From contig NZ_JPME01000017.1 in NCBI RefSeq assembly GCF_000732605.1, forward strand, positions 1-42,461: DNA of 42,461 nt, in the 5' to 3' direction. The translations under genes and the position numbers were made by a program. Numbering within the stretch: the first letter of the stretch is position 1; each line of letters starts with the position of its first letter. Shown piece by piece: positions 6,944 through 14,968 of the stretch. The notes beneath the pieces were generated by a model. The model was not told the origin of the DNA. It saw nothing but the letters and a program-made list of their open reading frames with translations, and searched no databases. Source of the stretch: Lacrimispora celerecrescens (lineage in GTDB: Bacteria; Bacillota; Clostridia; Lachnospirales; Lachnospiraceae).

Positions 6944-8374
6944 TTAATCCATAGCAATGGCTCCATTGTGAAAAGTGATATTCTTTCCTTCCATGGTGTA
7001 AGCTTCTGTAATCTGGTTTGTAATGATGATCACAGAGATTCCTGTCTTCAAAACCTCTTTTAACAGGTTGATGGTGATCTGGCGCATTTGAAAATCAACG
7101 GATGAAAATGGTTTTATACACACCAGGACCTGTGGCCGAACAAAAATCCAGCGGTAGTATAAAAGTTTTAGTTTGCATTCGTCACTGACCGTGTATGCTT
7201 TTTTCATCAGTTCCTCTTCGCTGAATATTCCCTCTAGCAGGTTCTGGGTCATCTTTCTGTATTTTTTTCTAAGAAAGAACTTTTTTTTACTTTGCTGGAT
7301 CATGAAGGTCATGTGGTCCAGAATGGTCATATCTGCAAACAGCATTTCTTCCATGGGCCTTGCTTCAATGAAGGCAATTCCATCCTTGATGGACTGGTGA
7401 ACGGATTGAAAGGAATATTCTCTTCCATTTAATAAAATTTTACCTGCTTCAAATCCACATTCTCCTTGCAGAATTGGAAGGATGTTTCTGCATTCTGCAG
7501 AATCTAAGTCCAGTATGTTTAAAACTTCTCCTGCATTTAAAGATAGATTTAATACAGGAAGGTCGTGCAGCTTTACATTACGGAATTCCAGAACCGTTCT
7601 TTTATCAATCTGTTTTTGCGATAAGTCATTTTTTTTTAAGGTATTTTTTCTGGTCTTTTCAAAAAGTTCCATATAGGTCTGAAATTTGGAGAAATCTTCC
7701 CGGTTCATATGGCCAATGGTTCGGCCGCTTTTGATGATCGTTATTTCATCTGCATATTTGTATAATTTGGTGGAGCTGTTTACAATGTAGAGGAATGTCA
7801 TTCCCCGGTCTTTTAACTTAGTCACCAGAAGAAAGAAATTTTTGAGCTGCTCTTCTGTCATGATCATTTCGATATCTGTGATAACGGCCAGATTGCACCC
7901 GGAGACATAAGCGCGCAGTAATTCGGCTTGTTTTTGCATGCCGGGGTCAAGCATGTGTGCTTTCGTAAGCAGGGGAATGGAAATATTCCAATCCTTAAGA
8001 AGTTTTGTGGCGTGTCTGCAGAGAGGATTTACCCGTTTCCAGAAAGGGACCCTGCCGCTTGCCACGAAAATGTTCTCTGCTACGCTCAGTTCAGAAAAGA
8101 TTCCTTTGTTGCGGCCGATAAATGCAGTCTGCCTTAACATCTGCTCCTGAATTCGGGAAGAGACTATTTTTTCCCCTTTATAATAGGACCAGCCGTACCC
8201 AGGTTTTAAGTTTCCGTACAGAAGCTGCAGGAAATATTTCTTTTCAATGGTGTTGTTGACGATGACACAGCAGATTTCTCCTTCAAAGGCCCGAAAGAAG
8301 AGACCATTTAAGTAGGTCTGGCCATCCATGGAACAGTGTATGTTTTCATAACGGATCAATTCTTTTTTCATCAT
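6944..8374 (-). CDS. Nucleotide-site-dead RbsA paralogue in a two-component operon
   Basis: This 476-residue protein aligns along its whole length with the RbsA-type ATPase encoded at 4210-5715, but its catalytic motifs are lost. Walker A GENGAGKST corresponds to VNNTIEKKY (39-47, only Lys45 kept). First Walker B IIMDEPTS becomes AVITDIEM (Asp kept, Glu lost), and the switch His of LFVSHK becomes Asn in LYIVNS. In the second domain LSGGNQQKV becomes VSDECKLKL and FDEPTRGID becomes CIKPFSSVD. It is unlikely to bind or hydrolyse ATP normally. It overlaps the histidine kinase gene by four bases, so a regulatory role (docking on the permease or kinase) is inferred. The frame is open and intact, so this is not decay of a pseudogene. 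Confidence 0.85.
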   Translation of the reverse strand: MMKKELIRYENIHCSMDGQTYLNGLFFRAFEGEICCVIVNNTIEKKYFLQLLYGNLKPGYGWSYYKGEKIVSSRIQEQMLRQTAFIGRNKGIFSELSVAENIFVASGRVPFWKRVNPLCRHATKLLKDWNISIPLLTKAHMLDPGMQKQAELLRAYVSGCNLAVITDIEMIMTEEQLKNFFLLVTKLKDRGMTFLYIVNSSTKLYKYADEITIIKSGRTIGHMNREDFSKFQTYMELFEKTRKNTLKKNDLSQKQIDKRTVLEFRNVKLHDLPVLNLSLNAGEVLNILDLDSAECRNILPILQGECGFEAGKILLNGREYSFQSVHQSIKDGIAFIEARPMEEMLFADMTILDHMTFMIQQSKKKFFLRKKYRKMTQNLLEGIFSEEELMKKAYTVSDECKLKLLYYRWIFVRPQVLVCIKPFSSVDFQMRQITINLLKEVLKTGISVIIITNQITEAYTMEGKNITFHNGAIAMD

Positions 8375-9405
8375 CCGATCCCTTCTGTCTGCTCAAACAT
8401 ATAAGGAAGTGTGAGACATACTTCGGTTCCGATTCTAGGGGTGCTTAAGATGTGAATTCCATATTCATCACCCATGAGAAGGCGGATTCTGGAATTCACG
8501 TTTATAAGTGCGATTCCTCCCTTTCCTCCTTCATTGGCGGAACTGTCGTTGGCATCCATTCGGGAAAGCTTATCATTGAGGCATACAAGCCTTGCTTCTT
8601 CAATACCAATCCCGTCATCAACCACGGAAAGATAAAGTACGGTGTCACTGTGTTCGATATCTATGACAATGGTTCCTCCTGAAACCTTAGGCTCCAATCC
8701 GTGTTTAATGGCATTTTCCACGATTGGCTGCAGAGTAAGCTTGGGAATCCGGGTTTTTAAAATTTCTTCATCTTCCCGGGGTAATTTGATTTTTAACTCC
8801 AACTTATCATCAAAGCGGTATTTCTGAATTAAAAAATAATTTTCTACATTATTAAGCTCTTCCTGAAGGGTGCTGAGGCTCTCCATTTTTGAAGTTGTAT
8901 AGCGGAAGAATACGGCAAGAGCCTCTGTGATCTTTCCAATTTCCGGGACTCCCGCCATAATCGCATCGGAACGTATGGATTCCAGTACATTATAGAGAAA
9001 ATGAGGATTGATCTGATTTTGAAGGGCTAAGTATCTTGCTTGCTGTTTGGCATTTTCCATTATTTTATCCTTGTCCAGGATGGTGTGTACCTTTAAAAGC
9101 AAGGCATCTGTGTCCGGTGAGATTCCTTCCAGGTTTTTGAATATTTCAGTAAAAATAATCCCGTCGTTGAAAAGCTCTATTTTTTTTCTGATAGTACTTA
9201 AGGGTTCTAAGATCATGATCTTACCTATAACCAGCAGCAAGAGAAAAGAAAACAGCATACTCCATGCGAAAACCGTATAAAGTATGGATTCCGTTAATTC
9301 CGGCCGAAGCAGAATCAGAAAGAACAGGATCAGGGCAAGGCAGCTCCATGAAATCATGGCCCTTATCCAGATCAGAATCCGTTTTTTTAACCATTGTTTT
9401 TTCAA
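8371..9405 (-). CDS. Sensor histidine kinase, LytS/YesM type, minimal extracellular part
   Basis: This 344-residue kinase has two membrane helices (about 10-33 and 41-65) joined by only about seven residues. A HAMP-like linker follows, then a His_kinase domain with QNQINPHFLYN (phospho-acceptor His135) and an HATPase domain with N-box VENAIKHG (Asn231), VVDDGIGI (263-268) and a glycine-rich GGKGGIAL. Family members phosphorylate AraC-type regulators in sugar responses but normally have a large extracellular sensor, absent here. The start is TTG at 9405, preceded by GGGGAGG at good spacing. The gene follows the regulator gene and overlaps the degenerate ATPase gene. Confidence 0.93.
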   Translation of the reverse strand: MKKQWLKKRILIWIRAMISWSCLALILFFLILLRPELTESILYTVFAWSMLFSFLLLLVIGKIMILEPLSTIRKKIELFNDGIIFTEIFKNLEGISPDTDALLLKVHTILDKDKIMENAKQQARYLALQNQINPHFLYNVLESIRSDAIMAGVPEIGKITEALAVFFRYTTSKMESLSTLQEELNNVENYFLIQKYRFDDKLELKIKLPREDEEILKTRIPKLTLQPIVENAIKHGLEPKVSGGTIVIDIEHSDTVLYLSVVDDGIGIEEARLVCLNDKLSRMDANDSSANEGGKGGIALINVNSRIRLLMGDEYGIHILSTPRIGTEVCLTLPYMFEQTEGIG

Positions 9406-9422
9406 AGGATATCCTCCCCTTT

Positions 9423-11051
9423 TTAACGTTCCAGAAACATTTTGCGGTATTCATTGGGAGAGACGCCCAGCGCCTTTTTAAACTGTTTGGTAAAGAATTT
9501 GATATCACTATAACCAACCAGTTCCGCGACTTCGCTCACATTCCGTTCTTTTTCCACCAGAAGCTTTTTGGCAGTCTCTATTCTTACCATCTGTATATAT
9601 TCGGTCAGTGTTTTTCCTGTTTCTTTTTTAAATAAGTATGAAAAATAGGTATAACTGAATCCAACGCTTTTTGCCAGCTCTTCCAGCTTAATTTGAACGC
9701 CTTTGTTTTTTTCTATATAATGCTTGGCATAAGCAACCGGTTTAATTTCCTTGCTTTTTAAATGGTTCAGAACTTCAAGCAAGGCTTTTGTAAGAGTTTC
9801 TTCCAGGAGTTCAAAAGCCTGGTCAAGGCTGATGCAATGCTCATACATTTCGGAGAAGTAAGCGGCTTTTCCACTTTTGTCCAGAGAGGCATCAAGAAGT
9901 TCAAACCAGTCCAGATAATTATGGGCCAGCCGGAGCAGCTCCATTTTAATATCAAGCCCGGAGATATTTTTTGCTGTTTGCATGATCCGCTTCGCATCAT
10001 TTAAACAGTTTCTAATTTCTTCCGGTTCAAAAGATTCCGGTCTGTCTTCTAAGAGCCTTGAAATCTCTGTGGTCAAGGAGCTCTTTTCTTCTGATCCGGC
10101 GGCAGGTATATTCAATTTCGAAACCGTATTGTTATCAGTAAGGAGCCGGTTGTACATGGCAATCCGGCTGTACTGTATTTGCCTGATCAGTTCTTCGTCT
10201 GTATCCACCTGCTCCGTGATGATAGCTGTAAAATATATCTTCGGAAATAAATCCTGGAGTCCCATGACCCGGTCTCTGACATGGTTTAAGGATTTGATCA
10301 GTTCTTCCTTGTCAGAAGGTTCATGGAAAAGTAATAAAAATATTCCCTCTTCTGATGCCTCGATCGTTAAATCTCCTTCTTCAGAAGCAAATTCGACCTG
10401 CAGGATTTCTATGGCTTTGTCAATTAAAAGCTGATAGGCATCTTTTGTGAAATCCTTATACTCTATATCCGGCTTCACGACCAGACATCGTCCGCCCTGG
10501 CTGACAACCCGGGAAGGATTGATTTTCCGGACTTCTTTTAATACGGACTCAGGCGTTTCCTCCGGTTTTTGCTCCAATACCATTTTTAAAAATACCCGTT
10601 TAAATTCACCGGAATAGTTTCTTATGGTTTCTTCTAAGTGCATCTGGACTTCCTGGCTGCTTTTCTGCTCCATGGTTTCTTTGACCAGTTTTTTTAGCGT
10701 ACGGGTTAGATCATCCTGATTAATTGGCTTCAGCAAATAATCCCGTACTCCGTACCGGATTCCCTGTTGTGCGTATTGAAAGTCCTTATAGCCGCTTATG
10801 ATAATGCATTTAAGAGATGCATTCTGCTTCTTGGCCTCTTCAATCAGCTGGAGGCCATCCATACCCGGCATTCTGATATCCGTAAGAAGAACGTCAGGCT
10901 TTTTTTCCTGAATCAGCTGAAAAGCAGAAATCCCATCATAAGCAACACCCAAAAGCTTAACCCCTATTTCATCCCAGTCGATCAAATATTCTAAAAGCTT
11001 GCATATTTTTTTTTCGTCGTCTGCTATAATTATTCCTAAAATTGAAATCAT
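9423..11051 (-). CDS. Response regulator with AraC-type DNA-binding domain (YesN family)
   Basis: This 542-residue regulator has an N-terminal receiver (residues 5-125) with acidic pocket ADDE, phospho-acceptor Asp58 in LLTDIRMPG, Ser86 and Lys108 (LLKPI). A long middle region precedes two helix-turn-helix motifs of the AraC type in the last 100 residues (LEELAKSVGFSYTYFSYLFKK and VSEVAELVGYSDIKFFTKQF). It should activate the adjacent sugar transporter promoter after phosphorylation by the kinase. The GGGG stretch abuts ATG 11051 and is too close to serve it. It would fit an ATT three codons in, giving the typical family start LGIIIADDE, but a rare ATT start is only a possibility. Confidence 0.93.
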   Translation of the reverse strand: MISILGIIIADDEKKICKLLEYLIDWDEIGVKLLGVAYDGISAFQLIQEKKPDVLLTDIRMPGMDGLQLIEEAKKQNASLKCIIISGYKDFQYAQQGIRYGVRDYLLKPINQDDLTRTLKKLVKETMEQKSSQEVQMHLEETIRNYSGEFKRVFLKMVLEQKPEETPESVLKEVRKINPSRVVSQGGRCLVVKPDIEYKDFTKDAYQLLIDKAIEILQVEFASEEGDLTIEASEEGIFLLLFHEPSDKEELIKSLNHVRDRVMGLQDLFPKIYFTAIITEQVDTDEELIRQIQYSRIAMYNRLLTDNNTVSKLNIPAAGSEEKSSLTTEISRLLEDRPESFEPEEIRNCLNDAKRIMQTAKNISGLDIKMELLRLAHNYLDWFELLDASLDKSGKAAYFSEMYEHCISLDQAFELLEETLTKALLEVLNHLKSKEIKPVAYAKHYIEKNKGVQIKLEELAKSVGFSYTYFSYLFKKETGKTLTEYIQMVRIETAKKLLVEKERNVSEVAELVGYSDIKFFTKQFKKALGVSPNEYRKMFLER

Positions 11052-11092
11052 CCCCTATTGTTTTAATTCCGATACAAATACCTTCTCTTCTC

Positions 11093-11121
11093 AGTATACT
11101 TCACCAAGTTTATAATCTCAA
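11093..11121 (-). promoter_or_regulatory. Promoter of the two-component operon
   Basis: On the minus strand, TTGAGA (11116-11121), 17 bases and TATACT (11093-11098) lie about 40 bases before the response regulator gene. Confidence 0.7.
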
Positions 11122-11206
11122 CTTAAAAAGTTTCTGCGCCGCAAAATATTGACTGAAAATGTGCAGAATAATGAGAAATCATAAGGGATTTGCCAATACT
11201 TCTTTC

Positions 11207-11235
11207 TTGTGGTGATAAACGTTCTATGTTATAAT
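11207..11235 (+). promoter_or_regulatory. Promoter of the holB operon
   Basis: TTGTGG (11207-11212), 17 bases and a perfect TATAAT (11230-11235) lie about 70 bases before holB. It is divergent from the two-component promoter about 85 bases away. The 255-base gap between the two operons holds nothing else that I recognise. Confidence 0.75.
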
Positions 11236-11307
11236 GAGTTAAATTCGTTTTTCCGTTTTCACTGACAGGGAAGACGGGTTAGACAACAGTGACAGGGGGG
11301 TGCCTCT

Positions 11308-12297
11308 ATGCCAGGATTTAAAGATATTATCGGCCATGAGAGAATCAAAGAACATTTGCAAAAAGCCATTGAATCAAATCATGTTTCCCATGCGTATATT
11401 TTGACAGGGGAAGCAGGGATGGGGCGGAAGTCCCTGGCCAATGCATTTGCAATGACCCTTCTCTGTGAAAAGGGAAAGAGTGAGCCATGTATGCAGTGCC
11501 ATGCATGCAAACAGGTCATGAGCGGAAACCATCCAGATCTGATTTATCTAACCCATGAGAAGTCTGGAAGCATTGGCGTTGACGATATCAGGGATCAGAT
11601 CCATGATACCATTATGATACGTCCTTATAGCAGTTACTATAAGATCTACCTTGTGGATGAAGCGGAAAAGATGACGGTTCAGGCCCAGAATGCGCTGCTA
11701 AAGACGATAGAAGAACCTCCCTCTTATGCGGTTATCATGCTGCTTACGACCAATCAGGAGGCATTTCTTCCCACCATTCTTTCCAGATGTGTGCAGTTAA
11801 AGCTTAAGCCTCTGCAGGATTCTGTGATAAAATCCTATTTAACAGGATCTTTGGGAATCCCAGAGAGCAAAGCGGAGATTTATGCAGCGTTTGCCAGGGG
11901 GAATCTTGGAAGGGCGATTCATCTGGCTTCCACTGAAGAGTTCCAGCTGATGTATAAGGAATTGATCCATATGCTGAAGCACATCAAGGATATGGATATT
12001 GTGGAGCTGCTTTTTTACATTAAGAAGATGAAGGATGAAAATCTGGATATCTATGAATGTCTGGATTTTATGCAGCTATGGTACCGGGATGTCTTAATGT
12101 ATAAAGTAACTCAGGATATTAATCTTCTGGTTTTTAGGGAAGAATACAATACAATGAAAGAGATGAGCGCTGCCAGCGCTTATGATGGCATTGAGATGAT
12201 TTTAAAGGCCATTGACAAAGCCAGAATTCGTTTGGATGCCAATGTCAATATGGAGCTGGCTATGGAGCTCATGCTGCTTGTTATGAAGGAGAACTAA
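11308..12297 (+). CDS. holB: DNA polymerase III delta prime subunit
   Basis: The 329-residue clamp-loader subunit has a P-loop region GEAGMGRKS (34-42), a zinc-binding set of four Cys (53, 61, 64, 67), Walker B-like VDEAEKM and sensor motif LSRC. It is part of the cytosolic complex that opens and loads the beta sliding clamp during replication. AGGGGGGTG gives a strong ribosome site before ATG. The yaaT gene starts three bases after the stop, in the classical holB-yaaT order of Firmicutes. Confidence 0.94.
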   Translation: MPGFKDIIGHERIKEHLQKAIESNHVSHAYILTGEAGMGRKSLANAFAMTLLCEKGKSEPCMQCHACKQVMSGNHPDLIYLTHEKSGSIGVDDIRDQIHDTIMIRPYSSYYKIYLVDEAEKMTVQAQNALLKTIEEPPSYAVIMLLTTNQEAFLPTILSRCVQLKLKPLQDSVIKSYLTGSLGIPESKAEIYAAFARGNLGRAIHLASTEEFQLMYKELIHMLKHIKDMDIVELLFYIKKMKDENLDIYECLDFMQLWYRDVLMYKVTQDINLLVFREEYNTMKEMSAASAYDGIEMILKAIDKARIRLDANVNMELAMELMLLVMKEN

Positions 12298-12300
12298 TTT

Positions 12301-13209
12301 ATGATAAAGGTAATAGGCGTTCGGTTCCGCAACGCAGGAAAAATTTATTACTTTGACCCCATGAGCTTAGAGGTACGGACCGGGGATCATGTAATTGTGG
12401 AAACTGCCAGGGGAGTTGAATATGGTTACGTCGTCCTGGGATGCCGGGAAGTGGAAGACGAAAAAGTGGTTCAGCCCTTAAAGCCGGTGATCCGCATGGC
12501 AACTAAGGCTGACGATGAAGTGGAAAAAAGAAATCATGAAAAGGAAAAGGAAGCATTTAAGATCTGCAAAGAAAAGATCAGAAAGCACGGTCTTCAGATG
12601 AAGCTGATTGATGCGGAATATACCTTTGACAATAATAAGGTGCTGTTTTATTTTACTGCGGATGGAAGAATCGATTTCAGGGAGCTTGTTAAGGATCTGG
12701 CTTCTGTTTTCAAGACCAGGATCGAGCTTCGCCAGGTTGGAGTCCGGGATGAGACAAAGATCGTGGGAGGGATCGGCATCTGCGGAAGAACCTTATGCTG
12801 CCATTCCTACTTATCAGAATTTATACCTGTATCCATTAAGATGGCAAAAGAGCAGAATCTGTCTTTAAATCCCACCAAGATATCTGGTGTCTGCGGAAGG
12901 CTGATGTGCTGCTTAAAGAATGAAGAGGAAACCTATGAGGAGCTTAACAGCAAACTTCCTAATGTAGGTGATTTTGTGACAACAGATGACGGACTAAAGG
13001 GTGAGGTTCATTCCGTAAGCGTTTTAAGGCAGCTGGTAAAGGTGGTTGTTACCATTAAGGATGAGAAAGAAATCCGGGAATACCGGGTGGATCAGCTGAA
13101 GTTCAAGCCCAGACGCCGTCGGGAAAAGACTCAGGTAACGGATGAGGAGTTAAGGGCATTAGAGGCTCTTGAAAAGAAAGAAGGAAAGTCTAAGTTAGAT
13201 GACAATTGA
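12301..13209 (+). CDS. ricT: PSP1/YaaT family protein (RicT)
   Basis: The 302-residue protein has a PSP1 domain in its C-terminal two thirds. Two Cys clusters, GICGRTLCC (Cys161, 166, 167) and GVCGRLMCC (Cys198, 203, 204), match the residues that hold Fe-S clusters in Bacillus RicT. There RicT works with RicA and RicF to stimulate RNase Y-dependent mRNA processing and sporulation/biofilm development. No ricA or ricF gene is in this window. The ribosome site AAGGAG lies inside the end of holB, so translation is probably coupled. Confidence 0.93.
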   Translation: MIKVIGVRFRNAGKIYYFDPMSLEVRTGDHVIVETARGVEYGYVVLGCREVEDEKVVQPLKPVIRMATKADDEVEKRNHEKEKEAFKICKEKIRKHGLQMKLIDAEYTFDNNKVLFYFTADGRIDFRELVKDLASVFKTRIELRQVGVRDETKIVGGIGICGRTLCCHSYLSEFIPVSIKMAKEQNLSLNPTKISGVCGRLMCCLKNEEETYEELNSKLPNVGDFVTTDDGLKGEVHSVSVLRQLVKVVVTIKDEKEIREYRVDQLKFKPRRRREKTQVTDEELRALEALEKKEGKSKLDDN

Positions 13210-13936
13210 TTTAAAAGATAATGAGCGTATAGATGATCTGCAGAGAAACGGATATCAGATCATACAGAACCGGGATGGGTTCTGCTTTGGTATGGATGCG
13301 GTCCTCCTTTCCGGATTTGCTCTGGTAAAGCCGGGGGAAAAGGCGGTGGATTTAGGGACAGGCACCGGGATCATACCCCTCCTTTTGGAGGCTAAAAATC
13401 AGGGCCTTCATTATACCGGGCTGGAGATTCAGGAAGCTATGGCGGAAATGGCAAGAAGAAGCGTGGCCTTAAATCATCTGGAAGAAAAAATATCCATCGT
13501 AACTGGAGATATAAAGGAAGCCAGCCGTTTATTTGGTGCGGCTTCCTTTGACGTAGTGACCTCGAATCCACCATATATGAATGATTCTCACGGCCTTAAG
13601 AATCCGGAGCTTCCAAAGGCCATAGCCCGTCACGAGGTGTTATGCACCCTTCATGATGTAACAAGAGAAGCGGCAAAGCTTCTGCGTCCGGGCGGGAGAT
13701 TTTACATGGTACACCGGCCTCACCGGCTGGTCGAGATTATAACGGCTTTAAAAAGCTATGGTTTGGAGCCAAAACGGATGAAGATGGTTCATCCCTATGT
13801 GGACAGGGAAGCCAACATGGTTCTCATTGAAGCTGTAAGGGGAGGAAAATCCATGATTAAGGTGGAGGCCCCTGTTATTGTATATAAAGAGCCAGGTGTG
13901 TATACGGATGAGATCTATACCATTTACGGGTATTGA
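13199..13936 (+). CDS. trmN6: tRNA1(Val) adenine-37 N6-methyltransferase (YabB/TrmN6)
   Basis: This 245-residue class I SAM methyltransferase has motif I VDLGTGTGIIPLLL and catalytic motif IV SNPPYM, which marks N6-adenine methylation. The N-terminal DLQRNGYQIIQNRDGFCFGMDAVLL is typical of TrmN6/YabB. It overlaps yaaT by 11 bases and the next gene by one. AAGGA lies 13 bases before ATG, so coupled translation from yaaT is likely. The specific tRNA target is assigned by family resemblance. Confidence 0.88.
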   Translation: MTIDLKDNERIDDLQRNGYQIIQNRDGFCFGMDAVLLSGFALVKPGEKAVDLGTGTGIIPLLLEAKNQGLHYTGLEIQEAMAEMARRSVALNHLEEKISIVTGDIKEASRLFGAASFDVVTSNPPYMNDSHGLKNPELPKAIARHEVLCTLHDVTREAAKLLRPGGRFYMVHRPHRLVEIITALKSYGLEPKRMKMVHPYVDREANMVLIEAVRGGKSMIKVEAPVIVYKEPGVYTDEIYTIYGY

Positions 13937-14829
13937 TGACGAAAAAGAGGAAACGGCTGGGAGCAGGAAAATTGGAAGAGAATAAAGGAAAGTTATTTTT
14001 GTGTGCAACGCCCATAGGGAATCTTGATGATATTACCCTAAGGGTTTTAAATACGTTAAAGGAAGTGGATTTGATCGCAGCGGAAGATACCCGCCACAGC
14101 ATCAAGCTTTTAAACCATTTTGAGATAAAGACACCCATGACAAGCTACCATGAGTTTAATAAGGTGGAAAAAGCCGGGTACTTAGTGGAGCAGATGAATC
14201 AAGGCGTTAAAATTGCATTAATTACGGATGCAGGGACGCCGGGTATCTCGGATCCTGGAGAGGAACTGGTAAAGCAGTGCTATGAGGCAGGGGTTGAGGT
14301 GACTTCCCTTCCCGGACCGGCGGCCTGTATTACGGCTCTCACTCTTTCCGGGCTTGGTACCAGACGTTTTTCCTTTGAAGCGTTTTTGCCGACTGATAAA
14401 AAGGAAAAGCAGTGGATTTTGGAAGAGCTTAAGGAAGAGACCAGGACCATGATCATTTACGAAGCACCTCACCGGCTTGTCAGAACCTTAAAGGAGCTTT
14501 ATGAGGCTTTAGGGGATCGGAGAATCACCATTTGCAGAGAACTTACGAAACGATTTGAAACAGCATTTCGGACAACCTTTCTGGAAGCCTTAAAGGCCTA
14601 TGAAGAGGTAGATCCAAAGGGTGAGTGTGTCATCGTCATAGAAGGAAAGAGCATCAAAGAGAAGATAGAGGAAAGATCTATGGCTTCCCGGGAGATGTCC
14701 ATGGAGGAACACATGGAACTTTATGTTAACCAGGGGATAGACCGAAAAGAGGCTATGCGCATGGTGGCAAAGGACAGGGGAATCAGCAAGAGAGAGGTTT
14801 ATCAGTACCTGTTGAAAAATGAATTATAA
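13936..14829 (+). CDS. rsmI: 16S rRNA C1402 2'-O-methyltransferase
   Basis: The 297-residue tetrapyrrole-methylase-fold enzyme has the RsmI motifs LFLCATPIGNLDDITLR, AAEDTRHS, LITDAGTPGISDPG and YEAPHRL. It methylates the ribose of C1402 in the decoding centre of 16S rRNA. The ATG at 13936 overlaps the stop of trmN6 (TGATG). A TTG one codon earlier is also possible. The C-terminal KEAMRMVAKDRGISKREVY is the helical tail common in Firmicutes. No terminator separates it from the fab operon promoter, which begins eight bases after the stop. Confidence 0.94.
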   Translation: MTKKRKRLGAGKLEENKGKLFLCATPIGNLDDITLRVLNTLKEVDLIAAEDTRHSIKLLNHFEIKTPMTSYHEFNKVEKAGYLVEQMNQGVKIALITDAGTPGISDPGEELVKQCYEAGVEVTSLPGPAACITALTLSGLGTRRFSFEAFLPTDKKEKQWILEELKEETRTMIIYEAPHRLVRTLKELYEALGDRRITICRELTKRFETAFRTTFLEALKAYEEVDPKGECVIVIEGKSIKEKIEERSMASREMSMEEHMELYVNQGIDRKEAMRMVAKDRGISKREVYQYLLKNEL

Positions 14830-14837
14830 AATTTCTC

Positions 14838-14866
14838 TTGACAATCCGCGTATCATTTTATAAAAT
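14838..14866 (+). promoter_or_regulatory. Main promoter of the fatty acid synthesis operon
   Basis: A perfect TTGACA (14838-14843), 17 bases and TAAAAT (14861-14866) predict a start near 14873, inside the palindrome at 14868-14884. The leader (about 95 bases) contains a short hairpin, CTGTCCA/TGGACAG (14925-14945), just before the ribosome site. Confidence 0.88.
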
Positions 14867-14867
14867 T

Positions 14868-14884
14868 ACTTTGATATTCAAAAT
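14868..14884 (+). promoter_or_regulatory. FabT-like operator at the fab promoter
   Basis: The 17-mer ACTTTGATATTCAAAAT is a TTTGA-N3-TCAAA palindrome. It fits the known FabT (MarR family) binding pattern of lactic acid bacteria, ANTTTGA-N3-TCAAANT, apart from the central bases. It covers the predicted transcription start, as expected of a repressor site. A half-site, TTTGATATAT, follows at 14886-14895. Confidence 0.78.
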
Positions 14885-14968
14885 ATTTGATATATAAAAC
14901 TATCCAACGCGGCATGGATCCCGCCTGTCCAGGAATCATGGACAGTTAAAAGGAGATGGGAGACATGG

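Noticed and set aside
6944-8374. Pseudogene call for the degenerate RbsA paralogue
   Set aside because: The frame is intact over 476 codons, start and stop are coupled to neighbours, and changes are concentrated in catalytic motifs.
14886-14900. Third FabT-like site after the first operator
   Set aside because: Only a half-site (TTTGATATAT) without the TCAAA partner.
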